Below are positions 37,703 through 45,056 of a stretch of 64,000 nucleotides of DNA, one piece after another; position 1 is the stretch's first letter; each line of letters starts with the position of its first letter. The position numbers and the translations under genes are program-made. The notes under the pieces are model-generated. The model searched no databases. It saw nothing but the letters and a program-made list of their open reading frames with translations, and had not been told where the DNA came from. Origin of the DNA: Candidatus Didemnitutus sp. (lineage in GTDB: Bacteria > Verrucomicrobiota > Verrucomicrobiia > Opitutales > Opitutaceae); contig JAHCAY010000001.1 of assembly GCA_019634575.1 (NCBI GenBank), positions 2,170,001 to 2,234,000 of the forward strand, given 5' to 3'.

Positions 37703-39187
37703 ATGTCCGCTCCCATCTCGAATAACCGTCCCGCTCCCGACCAACTCCTCGTCGACCTCGCCGACTACGCGCTCAACGCGCGCATCACGAGCGACGAAGC
37801 CTACGACACCGCCCGCTGGTGCCTCGCCGACACGCTCGCGTGCGGCATCATGGCTCTCGCTTATCCGGCGTGCACGAAGCTCCTCGGCCCGGTGGTCCCC
37901 GGCACCTCGATCGTCAACGGCGCGCGCGTCCCCGGCACGTCCTACGAACTCGATCCCGTGCAAGGCGCGTTCAACATCGGCGCCATCGTCCGCTGGCTCG
38001 ACTTCAACGACACCTGGCTCGCCGCCGAATGGGGCCACCCCTCCGACAACCTCGGCGCGATCCTCGCCGTCTCCGACTGGATCAGCCGCAACCGCGCCGC
38101 CGGACAACCGCTCGCCGCCTTCGGCTCTCAACTCTCAACCCTCAACTCTCAACCAGCGCCAACCGTCCGCGATGTGCTCACCGCGATGATCAAGGCCCAC
38201 GAGATCCAAGGCGTCCTCGCGCTCGAAAACTCCTTCAATCGCGTCGGCCTCGACCACGTGCTCCTCGTCCGCCTCGCCTCCACCGCCGTCACCGCCGCGA
38301 TGCTCGGCGGCACGCGCGAGCAGGTCATCAACGCCGTCTCCCACGCCTGGCTCGACGGCTCCGCCCTCCGCACCTACCGCCACGCGCCCAACACCGGCTC
38401 GCGCAAATCCTGGGCCGCTGGCGACGCCACCAGCCGCGCCGTCCGCCTCGCGCTCGTCGCCCTGACCGGCGAGATGGGTTACCCGTCCGTGCTCACCGCC
38501 AAGACGTGGGGCTTTCAGGACGTCTCTTTCAAGGGCAACGCCGTCAAACTCGCGCGTCCGCTCGGCAGCTACGTGATGGAGCACGTGCTCTTCAAGATCT
38601 CGTTCCCCGCCGAGTTCCACGCGCAGACCGCCGTCGAGTGCGCGATGCAACTCCACCCGCACGTGCGCGGCCGCCTCGACCAGATCGAGCGCGTCGAGAT
38701 GACGACGCACGAGTCGGCCATCCGCATCATCGACAAGACCGGTCCGCTCCACAACCCGGCCGACCGCGACCACTGCCTCCAATACATGGCCGCCATCGGC
38801 CTCATCTTCGGCGAACTCACCGCCGACCACTACGAGGACAACATCGCCGCCGACCCGCGCATCGACGCGCTCCGCGCGAAGATGGTCGTCACCGAAGACA
38901 AGCAATACAGCCGCGACTACCTCGGCCCGGAAAAGCGCTCCATCGCGAACGCGATCCAAGTCGTCTTCAAAGACGGCTCGAAGACCGAGCGCATCGAAGT
39001 CCACTACCCCATCGGCCACCGCCGCCGCCGCGCCGAGGGCATTCCCGTGCTCCAGCAAAAAGCCCGCGCCGCCTTCGCCACCCACTACGGCGACGACCGC
39101 GCCGCGCACCTCATGTCCCTCTTCGCCGACCGCACGAAACTCGAAACGATGCCCGTGCACGACTTCGTGAGCGCCTTCGTGAAGTAA
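37703..39187 (+). CDS. prpD: 2-methylcitrate dehydratase (MmgE/PrpD family)
   Basis: A 494-residue PrpD, dehydrating 2-methylcitrate to 2-methylaconitate. Family landmarks: [85 protein letters not shown] (each cut to its key part), and KAWAAGDA-like [11 protein letters not shown]. Codons for about residues 142-152 ([12 protein letters not shown]) derive from a simple-sequence repeat and look like an expansion in a surface loop. It completes prpBCD. The ATG at 37703 follows a long inverted repeat. Confidence 0.88.
   Translation: MSAPISNNRPAPDQLLVDLADYALNARITSDEAYDTARWCLADTLACGIMALAYPACTKLLGPVVPGTSIVNGARVPGTSYELDPVQGAFNIGAIVRWLDFNDTWLAAEWGHPSDNLGAILAVSDWISRNRAAGQPLAAFGSQLSTLNSQPAPTVRDVLTAMIKAHEIQGVLALENSFNRVGLDHVLLVRLASTAVTAAMLGGTREQVINAVSHAWLDGSALRTYRHAPNTGSRKSWAAGDATSRAVRLALVALTGEMGYPSVLTAKTWGFQDVSFKGNAVKLARPLGSYVMEHVLFKISFPAEFHAQTAVECAMQLHPHVRGRLDQIERVEMTTHESAIRIIDKTGPLHNPADRDHCLQYMAAIGLIFGELTADHYEDNIAADPRIDALRAKMVVTEDKQYSRDYLGPEKRSIANAIQVVFKDGSKTERIEVHYPIGHRRRRAEGIPVLQQKARAAFATHYGDDRAAHLMSLFADRTKLETMPVHDFVSAFVK
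38126..38154. repeat. In-frame CTCAAC repeat inside prpD
   Basis: Tandem CTCAACTCTCAAC and CCTCAACTCTCAACC units encode the low-complexity stretch SQLSTLNSQ in the middle of PrpD. The base composition is unlike the flanking codons. Confidence 0.7.
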
Positions 39188-39262
39188 GGCCTATGGCCAC
39201 CTCTCCTTTCCGGCAACGCGCGGTTCTCCACCCGGGCCCTTTTGCTCTCGAACAATAGAAGC

Positions 39263-39272
39263 TGTCGCGACA
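39263..39272. promoter_or_regulatory. Perfect palindrome upstream of the ATPase gene
   Basis: TGTCGCGACA, a perfect 10-base dyad, ends 20 bases before the ATG of the orphan ATPase. A regulator site is possible; no -10/-35 pair is convincing around it. Confidence 0.3.
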
Positions 39273-39292
39273 AAAGCTGTGGCGGGCCGCGC

Positions 39293-40747
39293 ATGATCAA
39301 CAATCCAGTCATCATACCAAATCGTTTCGAATTACTGATCGAAGGGGACCGCATCAAAGCGCAACCCACGCTGTTTCCAGTCGAGGACGACTTACGTGCG
39401 ATCGATTTCTTAATCAACAAAGCCAACGTGCAGAACGGCGGAGTTTTGGCATTCCTGCTCGGCCAGACTGGAGTTGGCAAATCAACCGCCGCATATTCAG
39501 CATCCGTATTCCTGAATGATAAGGTTGCCCAGTTAATCCGTGTTCCTCTGGGCATAAAACTCCGCGACGTGGTCGGCTGGTTAGCCAGCACGCTCCCTCC
39601 AGTTAGCTCAAAAATCCAAATGGTGTTGTTTGACGGCCGCGAAATAACCGACGACTCGGTAGGACTTAAACAGCTACTCGCGGGACTTAACCAACTACTT
39701 CGTCAACGGCGAGACGTTCTGTTTCTTTGGCCGACGACTGATCCGATGTGGCACAAAGAGATCAAAGCCGTCGCGGTGACGATCGGAGGAAGTAACTTCG
39801 CCCCAAACGAAAGTGACATTGCGATTAAAGGCCCCTCAAGGGCTGACTGGCCGAGGATACTAGAACGCATACTCATTCAAATCGATACGTCTCCCGCAGA
39901 CGTCGCGCTGGACATTCAGCTCGTCGCCGACGCCGCAAACCGCAGGCCTACCGCTGGTGAATTCTTGAGCGAAATCGGTAACGTGATTGCTCAGCGAACG
40001 ACAAATATCCGTAAGACGAAAGCGCTACCAGCTGTCTTGTTTGCAGTGACCTCCGGCGCGGAAGTTGTCGGCGAGGCAAATCGCATCAGAAGAGCGGGAA
40101 CGTTCATTCTGAAGGCCGAGGAATTGCTCGCATATTCGCCGCGCTCGGAGTCGGGCAAATGGTGGCATGCGCGGAAGTCAAATCCCGAGCACAATCTTGC
40201 ATACATAATTTCCCTGTTCGACTCACGACTCACCACCATGACAGCAAGTTCAGTGGCGTATGCTTGCCTACACCACGGTGATCCAATGCTCCAAACGGCA
40301 GCCACTTCTGCGGGGATGAGCAAAAACTCGACGAACGCTGAAACAACGATGAGAGCGACCGACCTGTATCGCCTTCTCGTTGGCCAAACGGTTTCAGAGC
40401 TTACGTCGTCGCGAAAAGGCAAGACCAAGGACACAACGGCTAGCGCATATGCAGCAATCCAGCGCCTCTCGGCGCAAAACCACCAACTGATAAACAAAGC
40501 GATAGTCCAAGGACTCGGACAACAACTCGGAGACGTTGATTTTTCAGCAACCCAATTCGAAGTCGATGGTGGCGATCAAAACCTCTACACTGATGTCGTG
40601 CTCCACAGGACCGGTTCCGCTTCGATGGCCACATTCTTGGAATTCCATCACATTAGTGAAGCGAACTGCAGCGCGAGCGGGATGGCTGCTTACATCATGG
40701 AAAAGCTTCGCGCATATGCGATTCACTACAATTTGATCCCAAGGTGA
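39293..40747 (+). CDS. Orphan P-loop ATPase with possible C-terminal nuclease-like domain
   Basis: A 484-residue protein. Walker A GQTGVGKST is at residues 57-65. A Walker-B-like hydrophobic strand ending in Asp (QMVLFDGRE) is about 60 residues later, and a further strand-like DVLFLWPTTDP follows. The C-terminal 65 residues contain YTDVVL, then TFLEFHH, then a helix MEKLRAYAIHY. This spacing recalls a PD-(D/E)xK fold with D434 and E450, but the Lys position is His, so nuclease activity is speculative. Base composition and codons are visibly AT-richer than in neighbouring genes. It lies alone between prpD and an IS3 element, which indicates horizontal gain. ATG 39293 is chosen; TTG 39242 is in frame. 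No family is recognised. Confidence 0.65.
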   Translation: MINNPVIIPNRFELLIEGDRIKAQPTLFPVEDDLRAIDFLINKANVQNGGVLAFLLGQTGVGKSTAAYSASVFLNDKVAQLIRVPLGIKLRDVVGWLASTLPPVSSKIQMVLFDGREITDDSVGLKQLLAGLNQLLRQRRDVLFLWPTTDPMWHKEIKAVAVTIGGSNFAPNESDIAIKGPSRADWPRILERILIQIDTSPADVALDIQLVADAANRRPTAGEFLSEIGNVIAQRTTNIRKTKALPAVLFAVTSGAEVVGEANRIRRAGTFILKAEELLAYSPRSESGKWWHARKSNPEHNLAYIISLFDSRLTTMTASSVAYACLHHGDPMLQTAATSAGMSKNSTNAETTMRATDLYRLLVGQTVSELTSSRKGKTKDTTASAYAAIQRLSAQNHQLINKAIVQGLGQQLGDVDFSATQFEVDGGDQNLYTDVVLHRTGSASMATFLEFHHISEANCSASGMAAYIMEKLRAYAIHYNLIPR

Positions 40748-40837
40748 TGACCTCCACCCGGAACGAGAAAAACGGGGGGTCGATCCGGCAGGATAGGTGA
40801 CAGATAAACCGGCCAAGCCGACGGGGTCATGGTGAGG

Positions 40838-40861
40838 TTGCCCTGATTTGACGGACACGGG
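40838..40861 (+). repeat. IS3-family left terminal inverted repeat
   Basis: Begins TTGCCCTGATTTGACGGACA; it matches the reverse complement of the right end (42088-42111) at about 18-19 of 24 positions. Confidence 0.75.
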
Positions 40862-40890
40862 GTTGGGGACAAAAACGAAAGAGTCCCCCA

Positions 40891-41250
40891 ATGAAAAACA
40901 CCCATGTGAGCAGGTCCAGTGGCGGGCATGCTCGATACGATGCCGAGTATAAGCGCGAAGCGCTGAAGCTGTGGCGCAGCAGCGGCCGCAGCGCGGCCAA
41001 GGTGGCAGCGGAGCTCGGCATCCGAGCGCCGCTGCTCTACCGATGGGCTCGCGCGGAGCGCGAGCCCATCGTGACGAAGAATGCGTCCGGCAATGCGACC
41101 GCGCAGCCAAGCGTGGGCGCGCTTCAAGCCGAGGTGGAGCGACTGCGTGCGGAAAATGCGAAACTGCTGGAGCAGCGCGAAGTCCTAAAAAAATCGCTGG
41201 GCATCCTCTCCGAACCGTCGCCCAGAGGTATGCCCGGATCGCCCAGATGA
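40891..41250 (+). CDS. IS3-family transposase OrfA (helix-turn-helix subunit)
   Basis: 119 residues. The HTH_Tnp_1 domain (YDAEYKREALKLWRSSGRS, then AAKVAAELGIRAPLLYRWAR) binds the terminal repeats. A leucine-zipper-like segment (LQAEVERLRAENAKLLEQREVLKKSL) follows; it is split here only by description. The stop overlaps the orfB ATG as ATGA (41247-41250). A run of seven A residues near the end allows slippage into the orfB frame, giving an OrfAB fusion of about 393 residues. Confidence 0.9.
   Translation: MKNTHVSRSSGGHARYDAEYKREALKLWRSSGRSAAKVAAELGIRAPLLYRWARAEREPIVTKNASGNATAQPSVGALQAEVERLRAENAKLLEQREVLKKSLGILSEPSPRGMPGSPR
41187..41193 (+). other. Programmed -1 frameshift slippery site (A7)
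   Basis: The heptamer A AAA AAA is in phase with orfA (codons CTA AAA AAA). It lies 57 bases before the orfA stop, and the -1 frame from here is open to 42071. This is the canonical IS3-family arrangement for making OrfAB. Confidence 0.8.
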
Positions 41251-42071
41251 GCGGCGCTTACAACATCGCTTGGTTGTGCGAGGCGCTGATGGTCTCGCGT
41301 AGTGGCTACTATGCCTGGCAGCGGCGACAACGCCATCCCGGCCGACGCGAACGCGAGAATCGCGCACTCACCGAGCGGATCCGCGCCGTGTTCGAAGCCA
41401 ATCGTCGCGCCTACGGCAGCCCACGCATTACGCGCGAGTTGGGCGGCGTCGCCAGCCGCAATCGCGTCGCCCGGCTCATGCGCCGACAGATGATCTACGC
41501 TCGGCAACGCTCGAAGTATCGACCGCAGACCACGGACAGTCGCCACGACGATCCCATCGCTCCGAATCGGCTGCGCGACCTAAACGTGGTCCGCGCCGAC
41601 CAAGTGTGGGCGACCGATGCGACGTGCATCCTCACCGCGCAGGGCTGGCTCTATGTCGTCGCCATGCTCGATGTCTTTACGCGTCGTGTGGTCGGATGGT
41701 CGATGGGCGCCACGCTCGACACCGATCTGGTGCTCGCGGCCTTGCGCATGGCCGTGGCGCGACGCCGTCCTGCCTCAGGCCTGATCGTGCACTCCGATCG
41801 CGGTGCTCAGTTTGCCAGCGCCGCCTATCGAGCCGAAATCCTCCGCCTCGGTCTGCTCGCCTCAATGAGTCGCCAAGGCAACTGCTACGATAACGCCTTC
41901 ATCGAATCGTTTTGGAGCAGCCTCAAGATCGAGGCCATCTTCGGCCGGCGCTTCCTCACCCGCGCCGAAGCCCGCAGTGCCGTGTTCGACTACATCGAAG
42001 GCTTCTACAACCCTCGCCGGCGCCACTCCGCGTTGGCTATCTCAGCCCAATCAACTTCGAATCCCAACTGA
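41247..42071 (+). CDS. IS3-family transposase OrfB (DDE integrase domain)
   Basis: 274 residues from its own ATG, or joined to OrfA by frameshift. N-terminal HTH_21 region (GRRERENRALTERIRAVFE, YGSPRITREL), then the rve catalytic core. The DDE residues are visible: Asp in VWATDATCI, Asp in LIVHSDRGAQF, and Glu in NAFIESFWSSLK, followed by the typical Lys. The C-terminus YNPRRRHSALA is standard. No disruption is seen, so the enzyme should be active. Confidence 0.92.
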   Translation: MSGAYNIAWLCEALMVSRSGYYAWQRRQRHPGRRERENRALTERIRAVFEANRRAYGSPRITRELGGVASRNRVARLMRRQMIYARQRSKYRPQTTDSRHDDPIAPNRLRDLNVVRADQVWATDATCILTAQGWLYVVAMLDVFTRRVVGWSMGATLDTDLVLAALRMAVARRRPASGLIVHSDRGAQFASAAYRAEILRLGLLASMSRQGNCYDNAFIESFWSSLKIEAIFGRRFLTRAEARSAVFDYIEGFYNPRRRHSALAISAQSTSNPN

Positions 42072-42087
42072 ACTAATCATCTCCGAT

Positions 42088-42111
42088 CCGGTGTCCGAAA
42101 TATCGGGGCAA
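42088..42111 (-). repeat. IS3-family right terminal inverted repeat
   Basis: CCGGTGTCCGAAATATCGGG followed by GCAA; the inverse of the left end with a few mismatches. It lies 17 bases after the orfB stop. Confidence 0.75.
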
Positions 42112-42143
42112 GCCCATGGCTTGAATCTTGACTGACCTCGGCA

Positions 42144-42235
42144 GCGCGCCGCGCTCGAGGCCGCTTCTTAGTCACGGATAGAATCGGACTAACCGGATTC
42201 GTCTCATCCGTCTTCATCCATGCGATCCGTGGCCA
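42144..42235. repeat. Dispersed CACGGAT-type repeat, copy 3
   Basis: Starts with GCGCCGCGCTCGAGGCCGC, a leader also found in copies 4 and 5, then GTCACGGATAGAATCGGA and, inverted, CTCATCCG and GATCCGTGG. It lies just outside the IS right end. The rest of the gap from 42112 to 42483 holds only this and the next copy; no gene is seen. Confidence 0.6.
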
Positions 42236-42330
42236 ACCTCGCTCCCACCCGCGGCACGCGCCCCACTCGCCGTTTTCCTCCGTGTCCTCCGCGCCCTCTG
42301 TGTTGAGAAACGCGACGAAACAAAGCGTGC

Positions 42331-42450
42331 TCGACTCTCGCCCGCTAAGGCACCGCGCTGCGCTCGACGCCGCCATTTGACCACGCATTTCACGGATCGC
42401 GCGGATCACGCGGGGCGGGGCCGTGTGTCATTCGCGCCATCCGTGACGCA
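42331..42450. repeat. Dispersed CACGGAT-type repeat, copy 4
   Basis: TCGACTCTCG, then CGCGCTGCGCTCGACGCCGC, TTTGACCACGCATTTCACGG and ATCGCGCGGATCACG, ending CCATCCGTGACG. It is closely related and in the same orientation to copy 5 at 43725, on the other side of the tautomerase/HxlR gene pair. Confidence 0.65.
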
Positions 42451-42483
42451 CGCTTTTCCGCGGCGCGCGGCCGGGCGCGGCAC

Positions 42484-42705
42484 TCAGCCGCGCCCTTGCT
42501 TCATGCGCTCGACGTCGCGCAGCGTCAGCCCGTGGCCGCCGATGCCCCAATGGCCTTCGCGAACTTCCTCGATCTTGACCCAGGTGACGCTGCGGAAGGG
42601 TTCTCCCTCGATCGACACCATGGCGTCGGTGAGCTTGGCAATGATCTCCTGTTTCTGTTCCGGCGTGAAAACTTTCTCAATGACGTGGACGGTGACGAGC
42701 GGCAT
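42484..42705 (-). CDS. 4-oxalocrotonate tautomerase family protein
   Basis: A 73-residue tautomerase. The N-terminal Pro after the initiator Met (MPLVTVHV) is the catalytic base of the family. The rest fits the 4-OT fold (VFTPEQKQEIIAKLTDAMVS, VTWVKIEEVREGHWGIGG). The ATG at 42705 must be the start because it exposes Pro1; the longer frame to 42819 is ignored. Substrates vary (enol/keto tautomerisation of aromatic breakdown products). It diverges from an HxlR regulator across 143 bases. Confidence 0.88.
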   Translation of the reverse strand: MPLVTVHVIEKVFTPEQKQEIIAKLTDAMVSIEGEPFRSVTWVKIEEVREGHWGIGGHGLTLRDVERMKQGRG

Positions 42706-42848
42706 GGCGGGATTTTCCTTGGGTTGGTTTTGGGCGTCGCCCGGCAAACGCACCGAGCGACGCCGCCACTCTAGCGCGGAGCGACGCCGGCCTCCACGAC
42801 ACAGAATGTTGCGGGGCACTTCCGATTCTGTAGCTTCGCCCGCCCACG

Positions 42849-43619
42849 ATGACCGCGCGCTACTACCAGTTTTGTCCCATCGCCAAGGCTTCCGAGATCC
42901 TGGGCGAACGTTGGACCATCCTCATCATCCGCGAACTGCTGCTGGGCGCGACGCGCTTCGCGGAACTGCAACGCGGCCTGTCAGCCATCTCGCCCACGCT
43001 GCTCACGCGACGGCTGGGGCAACTGCAGGAATGCGGGCTGGTGCTGCGTCGCGCCGTGCCCGGCACCGCGCGCGCGGAGTATAGTCTCACGCCGGCCGGG
43101 AGGGAGCTGCACCCAGTCGTGATCGGCCTCGGCCGTTGGGGCATGAAATGGGCGCGTGGCCAGATGAGCGACGACGAGCTCGACGTGCAGCATTTGATGT
43201 CCGACCTCGCGCGCCGCATCGACGAGACGCAGCTGCCGGGCGGCGACACGGTGATCCAGTTCAGTTTTCCAGGGCTGCCCAAATTCGCCCACTGGTGGGT
43301 CTTGATCGCGTCCAGCGGCACGCGCGAACTGTGCGCCAACCATCCCGGACGGACCGTGCATCTGCACCTGCGCACGAATCTGCGCACCATGGTGGAAATC
43401 TGGGCGGGCGACATCACGATCGCCGACGCCCTGAAATCCGGCCGACTGCAGGTCAGCGGCCAACCGCTGCTAGCACGCTCGCTGACCGCGTGGCTGCGCC
43501 CGGGAGCCCTGTCCGACGTCCGCCCCTGCTCCGCCGCCGAAAGAAAAAGCCCGAGCCGCCCGCGCACCAAACGCCCGAGCGCATCGACGCGCGCCAAGCC
43601 GAACGCCTCGAGACGATGA
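42849..43619 (+). CDS. HxlR family transcriptional regulator with C-terminal SCP2-like domain
   Basis: 256 residues. The N-terminal winged helix (about 8-100) has the HxlR signature CPIAKASEILGERWTILIIREL and SPTLLTRRLGQLQECGLV. After a linker, residues about 120-225 resemble the SCP2-like domain seen in a subset of HxlR proteins (HLHLRTNLRTMVEIWAGDIT, ADALKSGRL). The last 30 residues are Ser/Arg/Lys-rich and probably disordered. It diverges from the tautomerase gene, which it probably controls together with itself. Confidence 0.85.
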   Translation: MTARYYQFCPIAKASEILGERWTILIIRELLLGATRFAELQRGLSAISPTLLTRRLGQLQECGLVLRRAVPGTARAEYSLTPAGRELHPVVIGLGRWGMKWARGQMSDDELDVQHLMSDLARRIDETQLPGGDTVIQFSFPGLPKFAHWWVLIASSGTRELCANHPGRTVHLHLRTNLRTMVEIWAGDITIADALKSGRLQVSGQPLLARSLTAWLRPGALSDVRPCSAAERKSPSRPRTKRPSASTRAKPNASRR

Positions 43620-43724
43620 AACCCATGCCGCTCTCCAGCCAGACGCCTTACGCCGTCAGTGCCGGCGGCCACGCTTAGGCCGCCGAACGGGTTCATGGCT
43701 TAGTCCCCAAGCAGGGTCGCGACT

Positions 43725-43869
43725 CGACTCTTGATGGAGATCCGCGGTGCGCCGCGCTCGATGCTGCTATTCGACCACGGGGTGCACGGATCGCTCGGAT
43801 CACGCTTTCGCTGACCAACGACACCTGTCTCGCGCATTCATCCGTGTTTTCCGGACAATCCGTGGTTCC
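43725..43869. repeat. Dispersed CACGGAT-type repeat, copy 5
   Basis: TCGACTCTTGATGG, GTGCGCCGCGCTCGATGCTGC, TTCGACCACGGGG, TGCACGGATCGCTCGGATCACG, and inverted TTCATCCGTGTTTTCCGG and AATCCGTGG. The gap from 43620 to 44131 contains this repeat, a motif shared with 40748, and a perfect palindrome, but no gene. Confidence 0.65.
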
Positions 43870-44087
43870 AACTCCGCCCTGCATCGCGGCCCGCGCTACA
43901 CTCGCCGTTTTGCGCCGCGGCCTCTGTCCCTCTGCATCAATCGTCGCCGCACCTGACCTCCACCCGCAACGTCTTCGTCTTCGGCCTCTACCTGCGCTCG
44001 TCGGCCTCGCCGACTTCGGCCGGCGCGCTTTGGACCGACTCGACGCGCAAAAACGCGAGCGCGACACCCACAAAGCCGCCCCGCAAC

Positions 44088-44108
44088 TTGTCACCTAATA
44101 GGTGACAA
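44088..44108. promoter_or_regulatory. Perfect 9-bp-arm palindrome
   Basis: TTGTCACCT and AGGTGACAA flank AAT. It could be an operator or the end of a mobile element. The half AATAGGTGACAAAT resembles a motif at 40793 beside the IS element. It is 23 bases beyond the 3' end of the esterase gene. Confidence 0.45.
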
Positions 44109-44131
44109 ATCATCCGTCCGAGCGCCCGGGC

Positions 44132-44956
44132 TCACTCGCGCGGCGCGAGCACTTCGCGGAACGCGCGCAGCGCCGCCGGATGATAGATCGTCAGGTGCCG
44201 CTCCTCCGCGAAAGGCACGAAGCTCCACCGCAGCGCGGCCGGCGCCGACTGCTTCAATTGCGCCGCGAAATCGTGCGCCTCGCGCGCGTTGCCGTCCTTC
44301 TCCGCCGCCGCGAGCCAAAGCGTGCGCCCCTTTGCCGCGACCGCCGCGAGTCGCTCCGGCGCGGACGCGAGAAACTTGCCCTCGTTCCACCACAGGCTCG
44401 GATCGATCGCGATGTAGGTGTCGAACAGCTCCGGCGCGCTCAGCAAGGTATCGACCACGAACAATCCCGCGAGCGACTCGCCGACGATCGCGCGCTCGTC
44501 CGTCGTGCGGTAGCGCTCGCGGATCAGCGGCATCAGTTCCTCGCGCAAAAACTTCCGGAATGCCGCCGCGCCGCCCACGATGGGTGCGATTTTTCGGTCG
44601 CGCTCGCTCTCCGTCGGCGGCGTGAGATCGCGCCGGCGCTGCGTGTTCTCGATGCCGACGAGCAGCATCGGACGCATCGTGCCGTTGGCCGCGCCGATCT
44701 GCACCAGCCCGGCCACGTGGATGAAGTCCTCCGCCAGCCCGCCGTCCGGCATGTAGAGCACCGGCACGCGCAGCGCCGGCGTCTCTGCGTAACCGGCCGG
44801 CAAGTAGACATTGATCCGGCGCGTCTCGCCAAGCACGCGCGATTCCACCGTGAACGTTTCACCGATCACCAGCGGCGCCGGCGGGGACTCCGCCGCGACA
44901 CTCCCAGCCACCGCCAGCACGAAACCGAGCCATCCCCACCAAGAAGAAAAACGCAT
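44132..44956 (-). CDS. Exported alpha/beta hydrolase, esterase D/IroE-like (PF00756 type)
   Basis: 274 residues with a signal peptide (about 1-22, GSVAAES). The fold is that of putative esterases. A YLPAGYAETP strand region and VLYMPDGG are followed by the nucleophile elbow GESLAG (Ser161) and the region FDTYIAIDPSLWWNEGKF; a C-terminal His lies in FAEERHLTIYH. Relatives hydrolyse siderophore esters, formylglutathione or xylan-bound ferulate; the substrate is unknown. ATG 44956 starts the signal peptide. It lies 100 bases after the TPR glycosyltransferase gene. Confidence 0.8.
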   Translation of the reverse strand: MRFSSWWGWLGFVLAVAGSVAAESPPAPLVIGETFTVESRVLGETRRINVYLPAGYAETPALRVPVLYMPDGGLAEDFIHVAGLVQIGAANGTMRPMLLVGIENTQRRRDLTPPTESERDRKIAPIVGGAAAFRKFLREELMPLIRERYRTTDERAIVGESLAGLFVVDTLLSAPELFDTYIAIDPSLWWNEGKFLASAPERLAAVAAKGRTLWLAAAEKDGNAREAHDFAAQLKQSAPAALRWSFVPFAEERHLTIYHPAALRAFREVLAPRE

Positions 44957-45056
44957 GCCGGCCAAGTTTCCTCTCTTCGCCACTCTCGCAACCGCAAAGC
45001 GCCGCCGGTTCCAGTCCAGCTCGCTCCGCTCGGCTCCCTCACCCACCGCGCCCGAC

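Larger units (their letters stand above)
40838..42111 (+). mobile_element. IS3-family insertion sequence, complete
   Basis: About 1.27 kb, bounded by imperfect 24-base inverted repeats (40838-40861 and 42088-42111) and containing two overlapping orfs with a -1 frameshift arrangement. The ends read TTGCCC...GG and the inverse. No 3-5 base target duplication is evident at either boundary, so the ends may be off by a base or the flank has been rearranged. It appears intact and potentially mobile. Confidence 0.85.

Noticed and set aside
39242..39292. TTG start for the orphan ATPase
   Set aside because: It adds 17 residues (Cys/Arg/Ser-rich) without support; ATG 39293 gives a plausible N-terminus.
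40838..42111. Target-site duplication around the IS3 element
   Set aside because: I compared the 5 bases on both sides for two plausible boundary choices and found no match.
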